Shown here piece by piece: positions 1 to 7,963 of a stretch of DNA of 64,000 nucleotides. The notes beneath the pieces are model-generated. The model saw nothing but the letters and a program-made list of their open reading frames with translations. It ran no database searches and was not told where the DNA came from. A program made the translations under genes and the position numbers. Positions within the stretch are counted from its first letter, which is position 1, and every line of letters starts with the position of its first letter. The stretch lies in the NCBI GenBank assembly GCA_041490445.1, contig JBGPTF010000016.1, forward strand, positions 1 to 64,000, read 5' to 3'. This DNA is from JBGPTF01 sp041490445. GTDB taxonomy: Bacteria; Acidobacteriota; Terriglobia; Acidiferrales; UBA7541.

Positions 1-261
1 CCAGTACAGCCGGAAGCCGACGCGATGCCAGCGCACGACGGTCTCTGGGCTCACCAGGATCAGCGAACGCTTCCAGCCACAGCAGAACTTTTGAATCGCC
101 ACCCAGAATAACTTGTCGATGGCAGGCAGTTTCGGCCTGGGATGCTTGCGCTTCAGGATCGCGAGTTGCTGCCAAAGAGCCAAGTTTTCAAGCCAGAGGC
201 CGCGGTGCGTGCGGAAGAGCCGAGGAATCGAGGCCAGCAGGAGTCCGATAGCGTGTAACAT
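1..261 (-). CDS. rve-type transposase, N-terminal part (runs off left edge)
   Basis: An open frame of 87 codons starts at the ATG read from 261 and continues past the left edge. It contains WKRSLILVSPETVVRWHRVG, the same segment as VKPETVIAWHRVGFRLFW in the degenerate transposase at 21367-22385. This is the N-terminal helical/HTH part of an integrase-core (DDE) transposase. The catalytic domain would lie outside the window, so intactness cannot be judged. A terminal-repeat-like sequence lies upstream at about 324-350. Confidence 0.75.
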   Translation of the reverse strand, partial: MLHAIGLLLASIPRLFRTHRGLWLENLALWQQLAILKRKHPRPKLPAIDKLFWVAIQKFCCGWKRSLILVSPETVVRWHRVGFRLYW

Positions 262-524
262 GGCTGGGTAGTATCGCGAGTCACCTATGAATGGCAACCG
301 CCTATCTTGTTGAAAAACAGAGGCGGACAGAGTTTTGGCGAATCACAACATCTACGAACGACAATAAGTGACAATGTCATACGGGCGCCGCTCAGCCTTA
401 AGAAGTTGCGCCGGTTCCAGGTTTCGGTTCTCACCAATTCGTTCCGTTCACTCAGCAACTGCTTTGGAATCCGATTGCAAATAGATTGCAAAAGTCCTGA
501 TCGCATCAACAAGCTAGAACCAAT
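262..524. other. Intergenic stretch between transposase start and ADOP gene
   Basis: No convincing gene is visible. The left part is probably the terminal region of the insertion element to the left. Apart from the repeat at 324-340, nothing recognisable lies between here and the stop of the permease gene at 525. Confidence 0.5.
324..340. repeat. Putative insertion-element terminal repeat, copy 1
   Basis: CGGACAGAGTTTTGGCG occurs here and, exactly reverse-complemented, at 6730-6746. Imperfect copies containing TTTTGGCGAA lie at 11299-11320 and (inverted) 31462-31482. Every copy is next to a transposase relic. The extension to position 350 ends in ACAACA, so read from outside inwards the tip would be TGTTGT, as expected for an IS end. 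The element family is not identified. Confidence 0.5.
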
Positions 525-2966
525 CTAGTCCGATCGAAGGATCACGAGTGGATCGATCCTGGTGGCAGGTAAAGCCGGTAGATACAAAGCGGCAAGCGAC
601 ACGCCCCCGAATAGTAGTGTTACGCCCGCTACCGTGGCCGGGTCCGACGCGCTGACGGCAAACAACAAGCTGGCCAACGCCCTGTTTAGCGCGAACACGC
701 CGAGGATACCGAGCGCTAATCCCGCCAGGACTGGCCTGATTCCGTCTGCGATCACCATCCTCAATACATGGCTATGCTGAGCTCCCATCGCCATGCGGAC
801 GCCTATCTCATGTGCCCTCTGACTTACGGAATAGGAGATGACACCGTAAATTCCAGCTAGTGCCAGAGCAAGCGCTGAAAGTGCAAAGACTGACAGCAGC
901 TCGAGATTGAAACGTCGAGGCGCTATCGTGAGTGAAAGGTATTGATCCATCGAACGGACATTCGAGGCGGCTACATCTGCGTCTACGCTCCGGACCTGCT
1001 CCCGAAAGGAGTTACCCAGAGCCAGTGGGTCGCCTTCCGTTCGCAAAACCCAGTACTGATTGTTCTGAAGCCACACGACCGCATCTTCGTGCGTTTGGCG
1101 CAGAGGTATGTAGATATCGAAACTCGGCGCGGCTTCGAGCCCCCTGTCCTTGACATCGTGAATTACTCCGACTACCTCCGCCTCGCGCGGTTTGGAGTCG
1201 TTGTCATCAAGCATCACGTGAGCACCGACCGCGTCGCCCTTGGGCCAGTAGCGCTTGGCCAGAGTTTCATTGATGTGGCAGACCAGCGGTGTGCGATCTG
1301 TATCACTCTCGTTGAATTCCCGGCCCGCCAACAGAGAAATTCGCATTGCCTTCAAATACATCGGGTTGACGATGCGATACTGCGCTTCGGGAACCTGCTC
1401 CTTTGAAAATGCGCGACCAACGATGGTAATGGGAGTCGAAGCGACTTGGCCGCTTAGTGGGAGCATTTGGATTACACCTGCGGCCGATACTCCAGGAAGC
1501 ATCTGGACACGGGGAAGTAGCGCATCGTAGAACTTGGTTACGTCTGCCAGATGAGGATAACGGGCTTTTGGAAGTGATAGCCTAACAGCGAGAACCCCGT
1601 GTGGATCAAACCCGGTATTTACTGTCTGCACCTTGGAAAAGCTCTTTAGTAATACCCCTGCACCTGCCAAGAGAATAAGCGAGAGGGCCACTTCGACAAC
1701 CACGAGCCCAGTTCGCAGCGCCTTTCCTCGACCCCCTTCGGTCGAACCCCGCGCTCCTTCGTTCAGCTGCTGAGCCAATTCGCCGCGCGAGGTCGCCAGC
1801 GCAGGTGCCAGACCGCTGGCGATGGCCGCCACAAGCGAAACCAGGACAGTAAACGTAAGCGCCGAGGCGTCTAGTCCGATCTCTCCCGCGCGAGGGATAC
1901 TTGAAGGACTCAATGCGACCAATCCCCGTATGCCAATGGGCGCTAGTGATGCACCCAACACCCCTCCCCCGGTCGCCAGCAAGGCGCTCTCCAGTAGAAG
2001 CTGCTTGACGATCTGCCAACGTGTGGCGCCGAGGGCAGAGCGAATCGACATTTCCCTTCGACGCTCGGCCGCGCGTACTAGATTCAGATTCGCGAGATTA
2101 GCGCACCCGATTAAGAGGACAAACCCTACCGCTCCGAGGAGCACCCAGAGCGGCCGGCGGTAACCACCGGTTATTTGGTCGCGCATAGGTGTCAATTTCA
2201 CACCCATCTTTCGCGCGTTCGGCTCGGGAAACTGTTTGCGGAGTTTGCGGGCCAGTGCATTCATCTCCGCTTCTGCGCGCTCGGATGGGATGCCCTGTCG
2301 AGTGCGCCCCACCAGCCTCAGAAAATTCACTGTGTTTCGGTTCATACGCCAAGGAGCAGCATCAGGTACAAGAGGCACTGCCAGTTCCGCATCTGGGATC
2401 GGAAAGAAGAAGCTAGGAGGCAGAATGCCAACCAAGGTGTAGCTCGCACCGTTGAGTTCGAGTGGCTGACCGATGAGACTGCTGTCACCACCAAATCGCC
2501 GCTGCCAAAGCCCATACGTCATAATCACAACGCGTGGAGCTCCCGGGCGGTCATCTTCCGGTTCGAGAGTGCGGCCGACAGCCGCGTTCACCCCGAGTGT
2601 CTCAAACAGGTTTGCGGAAACACGCATGCCATTCAGTCGTTCCGCGTCCCCCCGGCCCGTCACGTTCGCGCTCCAACTTCCTACGGCAGAGATTGAGTCC
2701 AGGGAGTCCGTGTGGTCGCGATAGTCCAGGAAGTCTGGAAGTGAAAATGGAGCATCGCTTCGGTCCGGCCGTAACCCCGTGATCCAGACGGTGCGGATCG
2801 CATGCGCGAAGGGAAGTTGACGCAAGAGGACAGCGTTGACCACACTGAATAGCGCGGTGTTTGCACCAATTCCCAACGCCAGCGTAAGCAACGCCACGAC
2901 GAGAAAGGCCGGTCGCTTCGTTAGGACGCGCAGGCTATGACGGATCTCTTTCCAGAATTTATCCAC
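525..2966 (-). CDS. ADOP-type ABC transporter permease (MacB/FtsX family)
   Basis: An 813-residue inner-membrane permease of the duplicated orphan type common in Acidobacteriota. TM1 (VALLTLALGIGANTALFSVV, about residues 24-43) is followed by a periplasmic MacB core domain, a first FtsX domain near 270-400 (PLWVLLGAVGFVLLIGCANL), a second TM/periplasmic unit, and a C-terminal FtsX domain with GIYGVISYSVSQRAHEIGVR. No ATPase gene is adjacent, as is usual for this group. Unlike the paralogue at 7964-10585 it lacks the roughly 60-residue soluble N-terminal prefix. The start is GTG with GAGGGGG upstream. It lies 51 bases downstream of the oxidoreductase gene and may be cotranscribed with it. The substrate is unknown. 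Confidence 0.9.
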   Translation of the reverse strand: MDKFWKEIRHSLRVLTKRPAFLVVALLTLALGIGANTALFSVVNAVLLRQLPFAHAIRTVWITGLRPDRSDAPFSLPDFLDYRDHTDSLDSISAVGSWSANVTGRGDAERLNGMRVSANLFETLGVNAAVGRTLEPEDDRPGAPRVVIMTYGLWQRRFGGDSSLIGQPLELNGASYTLVGILPPSFFFPIPDAELAVPLVPDAAPWRMNRNTVNFLRLVGRTRQGIPSERAEAEMNALARKLRKQFPEPNARKMGVKLTPMRDQITGGYRRPLWVLLGAVGFVLLIGCANLANLNLVRAAERRREMSIRSALGATRWQIVKQLLLESALLATGGGVLGASLAPIGIRGLVALSPSSIPRAGEIGLDASALTFTVLVSLVAAIASGLAPALATSRGELAQQLNEGARGSTEGGRGKALRTGLVVVEVALSLILLAGAGVLLKSFSKVQTVNTGFDPHGVLAVRLSLPKARYPHLADVTKFYDALLPRVQMLPGVSAAGVIQMLPLSGQVASTPITIVGRAFSKEQVPEAQYRIVNPMYLKAMRISLLAGREFNESDTDRTPLVCHINETLAKRYWPKGDAVGAHVMLDDNDSKPREAEVVGVIHDVKDRGLEAAPSFDIYIPLRQTHEDAVVWLQNNQYWVLRTEGDPLALGNSFREQVRSVDADVAASNVRSMDQYLSLTIAPRRFNLELLSVFALSALALALAGIYGVISYSVSQRAHEIGVRMAMGAQHSHVLRMVIADGIRPVLAGLALGILGVFALNRALASLLFAVSASDPATVAGVTLLFGGVSLAALYLPALPATRIDPLVILRSD

Positions 2967-3017
2967 TGGGCCAACCCCCTCGAAGTGATCTAAACCAGTT
3001 GTTTTGGTCCCATGCCG

Positions 3018-4025
3018 TTAAGCACGGACACAGACCTTACCAAAGTGTCGGGCTTCTCCGAGATACTTTAGGGCGTCGCCTACTTCGGAGAACTCAAACA
3101 CGCGATCCACCACTGGGCGCATCCCATGGAATTGAATCGCCCTGTTCATCGCTTCAAACATCTCCCGCGAACCCACATCGACCGCCTCGACACGAGCACT
3201 CTTCCCCATAAAAGTGACCAAGTCGACATCGGCGTTCATGCCAGCGAGAAGACCGACGAAAGCCACATTGCCCCCCATCCTCACGGCCGCAAGGGCCTCC
3301 TTCAACCCTCCCGCCGTGTCAACGACGTAATCCGCGCCGGTGCCGCCTGTTAGTTCCACAACAGCTTTGGGCCAATCCGGAGTCGTCTTGTAGTTGACGG
3401 TTTCGGCGGCGCCCAATTGCTTTGCGCGCGCAAGCTTCTGATCACTGCTCGAGGTTATGATGACGCGAGCGCCAAGAAGACTTGCAAACTGAAGAGCGAA
3501 TATCGAAACACCGCCCGTCCCGAGCACCACGACGGTGTCACCCGGCGAGATTTGCCCGCCGGGAACAACCGCGTTCCATGCCGTCACACCGGCGCACGGG
3601 AGCGTCGCGGCCTCTTCGTCGGACAAATGCCCCGGCACATGTACAAGGCTGATTTCATCGCAGAGCGTGTACTCTGCCAGCACGCCGTCGGCAACCGCTC
3701 CGCCCAAAGGCCGGCCCATTTTCTCGGCGCCAACTCTTCCGTCCAGCCACTTGGGATAGAAGATCGGCGCCACTCGATCCCCCTTCTTTACTCGGAATAC
3801 TCCGCTACCCGTTGCCACCACAGCACCCATGCCATCCGATAATGGAATCCGTGGGAGCGACGGTTTCCATCGGCCCACACCGTTCACCACCAAAAGGTCT
3901 CGGTAGTTGAGCGAAAAAGCTTTCATTTTGAGTACTACTTGCCCCGGTCCGGCTACGGGCTCAGGACGCTCCGTAACAGCCAAGGAATCGACTCCGAACT
4001 TGTCGCGAATTTCGATAACCTTCAT
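3018..4025 (-). CDS. NAD(P)-dependent MDR-family alcohol dehydrogenase / quinone oxidoreductase
   Basis: A 335-residue medium-chain dehydrogenase/reductase. The N-terminal GroES-like domain includes NYRDLLVVNGVG, and the Rossmann domain carries VLGTGGVSIFALQFASLLGA at about 170. The cysteines of the structural zinc loop are absent, so it resembles quinone/enoyl reductases rather than classical zinc alcohol dehydrogenases. It reduces or oxidises a carbonyl, enone or alcohol with NAD(P)H; the substrate cannot be told. It lies 17 bases downstream of the DinB gene. A second, truncated copy of its first 56 codons sits at 4977-5150, indicating a past duplication. Confidence 0.85.
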   Translation of the reverse strand: MKVIEIRDKFGVDSLAVTERPEPVAGPGQVVLKMKAFSLNYRDLLVVNGVGRWKPSLPRIPLSDGMGAVVATGSGVFRVKKGDRVAPIFYPKWLDGRVGAEKMGRPLGGAVADGVLAEYTLCDEISLVHVPGHLSDEEAATLPCAGVTAWNAVVPGGQISPGDTVVVLGTGGVSIFALQFASLLGARVIITSSSDQKLARAKQLGAAETVNYKTTPDWPKAVVELTGGTGADYVVDTAGGLKEALAAVRMGGNVAFVGLLAGMNADVDLVTFMGKSARVEAVDVGSREMFEAMNRAIQFHGMRPVVDRVFEFSEVGDALKYLGEARHFGKVCVRA

Positions 4026-4042
4026 GTGACGAGCGGCTCCAG

Positions 4043-4555
4043 CTACTTCCGTTTCCCGGGCAAGATCCGCTCGATCTGCTGCAAATGGTTTATATCGTGG
4101 CCGGCAGTCATGCGGACAATATGCTCAATCGTTTCCTGTCCGCGCTCGGAATGCATCCCATACTGTTTCCACTGCTCGGGCGTCAAAGACTTGAGCAAGG
4201 CAAGATTGGCTTCGCGGACCATGCGAAACTGCTCGACCGACTTACGCGGATCGCGCTTCTCGTAATGCCCGCTGGTCACCCACGAATCCTGATCGTAGGC
4301 CGCGATGGGAGTCCCCGGCGCGCCCAGAATCAACCTCATACGGAACCCAACCACGATTTCCGCATCGCCAAGGTGCGCCACGATCTCGCTAACCGACCAC
4401 TTGTCAGCAGCCGGGCGCTTGCCCAATTTGCTCGTGGGCACGCCTTTGAGTAGCCGCTCGAGTTTCTTTGCCGTAGCGGCCTGAACTGCCAGAGGCTGCT
4501 TCCTTTCCACATGGGCTGTGATCCGCTGAATGTACTGCTGTGCTGTCTCGTTCAT
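4043..4555 (-). CDS. DinB-family metal-dependent protein
   Basis: A 170-residue four-helix DinB/YfiT-like protein. The motifs WSVSEIVAHLGDAE (about 52-65) and GHDINHLQQIERIL (about 152-165) supply the histidines expected to bind a divalent metal. Family members include thiol-dependent transferases and damage-inducible proteins; the reaction here is unknown. I chose the ATG at 4555 because GGGAG lies about nine bases upstream. An upstream in-frame start at 4639 would add 28 unconserved residues. It is probably the first gene of a DinB-oxidoreductase-permease run. Confidence 0.8.
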   Translation of the reverse strand: MNETAQQYIQRITAHVERKQPLAVQAATAKKLERLLKGVPTSKLGKRPAADKWSVSEIVAHLGDAEIVVGFRMRLILGAPGTPIAAYDQDSWVTSGHYEKRDPRKSVEQFRMVREANLALLKSLTPEQWKQYGMHSERGQETIEHIVRMTAGHDINHLQQIERILPGKRK

Positions 4556-4662
4556 TGCGTTCGTCTCCCACTTCTTTAGACGGCGTCCCGAATTTTCATC
4601 ACAGTTAATGTCTGTGAAATTCGGTTTGGTGATACCCATAGCTGTTCAATAGGTCTTCGCGT

Positions 4663-4985
4663 TCATTTATCGCGTAGCGCCGTGATCGGATCCACGGACA
4701 TTGCACGTCGCGCGGGAATATAGCACGCAAGCAATCCAACTGCGATCAGCAGTCCGGCGACGCCTCCGAGCGTCAGTGGATCACGCGCGCTGATTCGAAA
4801 AAGAATCGCCGCAGAGAATCTGGTCAGCGCAAGCGACGCCACGATTCCAATCGCCACGCCGGAAGCTACCAGCGCGAATCCTTGCCGCGTGATGAGCCTC
4901 AAGATATTTCCCGGGCTTGCGCCGAGTGCGACGCGAATCGCCATCTCGTGTTTTCGTCACGCCACGGAATACGCCATCACGCCGA
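4663..4985 (-). pseudogene. ADOP permease 3' fragment, interrupted
   Basis: Only the last FtsX segment survives: GVMAYSVA, an in-frame TGA, then RKHEMAIRVALGASPGNI and a final CYIPARRAMSVDPITALRD typical of ADOP C-termini. Intact relatives have SQR or AQR where the TGA is, so a glutamine codon probably mutated to stop. The upstream side is fused out of frame to an oxidoreductase fragment near 4977-4985. It is a remnant and not functional. Confidence 0.85.
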
Positions 4986-5150
4986 CGGTTTCCATCGGCC
5001 TACCCCATTTGCGACGAGAAGGTCTCGGTAGTTGATCGAAAATGCTTTCATTTTGAGTACGATTTGTCCTGATCCCGCTACCGGATCGGGTCGCTCTACG
5101 ACTTTCAACGAGTCAAAGCCGAACTTGTCGCGAATTTCCACGACTTTCAT
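4977..5150 (-). pseudogene. MDR oxidoreductase 5' fragment (duplicate of 3018-4025)
   Basis: The first 56 codons of a second copy of the neighbouring oxidoreductase: MKVVEIRDKFGFDSLK through NGVGRWKPS, differing from the intact copy at scattered residues only. It ends abruptly at the junction with the permease fragment, where the frame meets TGA. A G-rich ribosome-binding sequence (GGGGGTGAG) still precedes the ATG. The pair of fragments looks like a deletion or recombination scar in a duplicated permease/oxidoreductase locus. Confidence 0.85.
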
Positions 5151-5204
5151 ACCGTTCTCACCCCCCAATGGAAACCAAATCCCGTTTTGCCGCATTGCGT
5201 AAGC

Positions 5205-6221
5205 CTAATCGAGCTCGCGCGCCCGCCGCTTCTTTGGAACTTCTCCCTGGCATTCCTGCGCCGATCGCGGAGAGCGAAATGGTGCGTGCAGTGCAAGCTC
5301 CCACGTCTCTCCCATCAGATCCCGCCCCCAGCTGCGGTGCCGCTTCTTATCAACTAAGCGAAAGCCGGCCTTCTTATAGATGTTGCGAGCAGCATGCAGA
5401 TCGCTTTGGGTCCACAATGCAATTTTCCGATAGCCCGCATGCTTGGCGAATCGCACGCATTCACTTGCCAAACGCGTACCAAGCCCAAAACCGCGAGCTG
5501 CCGGCTCGACAAAGAGAAGGCGCAGCTGGGCCACCGTATCCGATTTCTTGACGAGGAATACGCAGCCCATCACATCCCCGTCCTTTTCCGCGATCCAGCA
5601 CCGTTCCCATCTCGGATCGTAGTGCTCAATGAATTCCGCAGCGATGCGCGCTACGAGCCCTTCGTATCGCCCGTCATAGCCGTACTTCTCGCCGTAAAAC
5701 AATCCGTGGCGGTGGACGATCCAGCCCATGTCCCCTGTCCGGTGTGGCCGGAGAACGTAACCACAATCTGCTTCGCGACGCCCAAACAACTGCTGGATGA
5801 CGCCCATGGCCTCGATCAAGCGCTTCTGTTGTGAAACAGTCAGCTTATTCAGTATCGCAGCGACCTCGGCATCAGAGCGCGCATCGAGAGGAGCGAAAGC
5901 CTTACGTCCTCGGGCCGTTAGCGAAAGAAGGATTTGCCTGCCATCCGCCCCCGAGGGTCTCCGCCTGATCAAGCGTCTCGTTTCAAAGCGACGCAGAATG
6001 CGGCTTAGATAACCCGCATCCAATCCGAGGTCACCGCGAAGGACGGTCGCTGTCGTTTCCTTCTGACGAGACAACTCGAAAAGCACGCGTACTTCCGTCA
6101 GGGAATATGGGCTCCCGTACAGGCTTTCGTTCAACAGTCCGATTTGCCTTGTATAGAACCGGCTAAAAGCCCGCACGCTCTTCACGCGCTGGTCCACAAT
6201 CGGTCTCGCTTGCGTCCCCAT
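5205..6221 (-). CDS. MarR-family regulator fused to GNAT N-acetyltransferase
   Basis: A 338-residue two-domain protein. Residues 1-140 form a MarR winged helix (SLTEVRVLFELSR, LGLDAGYLSRILRRFETRRL and the wing RRPSGADGRQILLSLTARG). Residues about 150-320 form a GNAT domain with the acetyl-CoA loop LFVEPAARGFGLGTRLASEC and a final AARNIYKKAGFRLVDKK. Such fusions probably sense an amine-type ligand and acetylate it. A TTG at 6260 is in frame but lies inside the palindrome at 6245-6263, so I prefer the ATG at 6221; the ribosome-binding sequence is weak. The palindrome suggests autoregulation. Confidence 0.88.
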   Translation of the reverse strand: MGTQARPIVDQRVKSVRAFSRFYTRQIGLLNESLYGSPYSLTEVRVLFELSRQKETTATVLRGDLGLDAGYLSRILRRFETRRLIRRRPSGADGRQILLSLTARGRKAFAPLDARSDAEVAAILNKLTVSQQKRLIEAMGVIQQLFGRREADCGYVLRPHRTGDMGWIVHRHGLFYGEKYGYDGRYEGLVARIAAEFIEHYDPRWERCWIAEKDGDVMGCVFLVKKSDTVAQLRLLFVEPAARGFGLGTRLASECVRFAKHAGYRKIALWTQSDLHAARNIYKKAGFRLVDKKRHRSWGRDLMGETWELALHAPFRSPRSAQECQGEVPKKRRARELD

Positions 6222-6244
6222 TATTTGGGCCAATTTCCCATATT

Positions 6245-6263
6245 TAGTTGACTGGGTCAACTA
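6245..6263. promoter_or_regulatory. Palindromic operator of the MarR-GNAT gene
   Basis: A perfect inverted repeat, TAGTTGAC-TGG-GTCAACTA, with two 8-base arms and a 3-base spacer. It lies 24-42 bases upstream of the ATG at 6221. MarR dimers typically bind palindromes of this size next to their own promoters. Binding by the fusion protein is inferred. Confidence 0.75.
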
Positions 6264-6549
6264 CTTTAACAGCTGCTTCACCCGTCGCGGACCTGCATTG
6301 GCTCAATTGCTGATTCCTCCAGCTACGCTGCTTCTCTATCCGGCTTCGAGCGGTGTGGTGTGCAAAAACCTCATCAGGCCTGGCATCTCTCTCAGGAATC
6401 AGCATTTGAGTGAATTCTGTGTTTCCGGGTTTTCCACACGGATCAGCCTCGTTCGAAGAGCGATTTGAACGTAGAATTCGCGTCCCATCACTCCACGACT
6501 ATCCTTATTAGTCTTTCGACTCCTTTCGATCATCGTTGGCCTCCTTGGA

Positions 6550-6729
6550 GAGTCCCTCCAGTTCGGGCACCGAAGGCCATTGCGTATTGTGAGAGACTGA
6601 TCGGCAGCTTGCGTCGGGAGTGTCTGGACTGGTTCATTTCCTTGAATGAGCGACATGTGAGATTGCTGGCCCGGGAATGGGCCACCCACTACAATGAAGG
6701 GCGGCCACACAGGAGTTTAGGCTCTCCCT
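6550..6729 (+). pseudogene. rve transposase C-terminal relic
   Basis: The frame reads RAPKAIAYCERLIGSLRREC followed by LDWFISLNERHVRLLAREWA and HYNEGRPHRSLG. This is the last catalytic-domain segment of an integrase-core transposase, including the DDE glutamate region CERLIG. It is cut off exactly where the repeat at 6730-6746 begins, instead of continuing into the PGIPDP sequence seen in the copy at 11318-11567. No N-terminal part is present. Confidence 0.8.
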
Positions 6730-6746
6730 CGCCAAAACTCTGTCCG
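6730..6746. repeat. Putative insertion-element terminal repeat, copy 2
   Basis: CGCCAAAACTCTGTCCG is the exact reverse complement of 324-340. It abuts the truncated transposase relic, consistent with an element end inserted into or recombined with another element. The sequence to its right does not resemble a transposase. Confidence 0.5.
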
Positions 6747-6842
6747 TCTTTGGACCTCTTCTTTGAGCTCTGCGTCCCGCCGCTTCCGCTCCCCAGAGGA
6801 GCATTTTCTCGCGCACCCACCGTCTTCGTTTCGGAGCCATCG

Positions 6843-7852
6843 CTAACTGGCGCCAAGCTTGCGAAGCATCTCGATCGCTCCCGTGCTCTGCGGGTCCAAT
6901 TCCAAGACCTTCTTGTAGTTCTCAATGACCAAGCTCTGTTGTCCTGTCATGAGCAATGCCCCGGCCAGGCTGCTGAACGCAGCCCCTGAGTTCGGATAGT
7001 CTTCCAGCTCCAACTTAAAGATCTGTGTGGCCTCCTTGTGTCTCCCGCTCTAAAGAAGCCGATTGCCAACTATGTTCAAGCCGTTCTCTTCAAACTTCAA
7101 GCCATCGGGATTGGCGGTTTTGAGGTCGCGATATCGCTTCACTGCAGAGGTGATGCCGCCTTCATTCAGCGTCTTCCAAATTGTTGCGGCCACCAACCTG
7201 TCCGGCAAATTCCGCCTTTCGAAATTAGAGATTAGGCCTTCAATCTGAAGATCGATCGACACCTCGTCGCCCACGGAAATCCTTCCCGGTGAGAGGATCT
7301 TGTTCCAGAATTCCGGCCCGACAATCTCGTAATCTCGCCGATCGAGGCTAAGTTTTCCTTCAAATCCTACTCGTGTGTTCTCCCAACCATCTCCCATCCT
7401 CGGGTGGAGCATCGTAAGCGGAAAGGAGACTATTTTCGTCACGCCGCGCAGTGTGAAAGTTCCATGGACGATGTAGCCCTGGCCACTTTTCTCGACTAGC
7501 GTGCTCTGGAATTTGATGAACGGGAATTGCTTCACGTCAAACCAGTTCGCGCCTTTCAGGTCTTGATCACGGAATTCGCTGCCAGTATTGATGCTGGTCG
7601 CATCGATGAGAGCCGTGACGGAACACTTCGTCAGGTCGCTGTCGTCGTAAAGAATGGTTCCGATGAATCCGGTAAAACGCCCTTCAACATGAGTCAAACC
7701 CATGAATCCGATCGAGAACGTGACCAACGAGTGGTCGGAGTTGATTGAGAATTTGTCGCGGTCCACGCGGAATTGACCCGCGCACTGGGGGGGGGCACAG
7801 ACAGAAGCAGCGCGAGCGCTGCGACGCCTGCAAGTACGTGAGAGAGCTTCAT
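6843..7852 (-). pseudogene. Secreted YceI-domain protein with TPR tail, frameshift plus premature stop
   Basis: The ATG at 7852, preceded by GGAGG, opens a signal peptide (MKLSHVLAGVAALALLLSV). It runs into a tract of nine C residues (7787-7795, minus strand), after which the frame is wrong. One extra C would join it to GQFRVDRDKFSINSDHSL, the start of a YceI lipocalin-like domain (about 180 residues, ending SIDLQIEGL) and a helical region. The frame then hits TAG at 7050-7052, yet stays open to 6843 with a clear TPR unit (GRHKEATQIFKLELEDYPNS). YceI proteins bind isoprenoid-type lipids in the periplasm. Two independent lesions favour a pseudogene, although the C-tract could be a sequencing error or slippage site. 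Confidence 0.8.
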
Positions 7853-7963
7853 CGCTTCAATCCTCCTGTTGTTTGCGGATTTCCACCAGAATTCGGCCTC
7901 TAGGCAGAAATAATCATCTCCGTTGCCCGAGCGTTCTGTCGCCGCAGGTGCCATCACCGAGTG

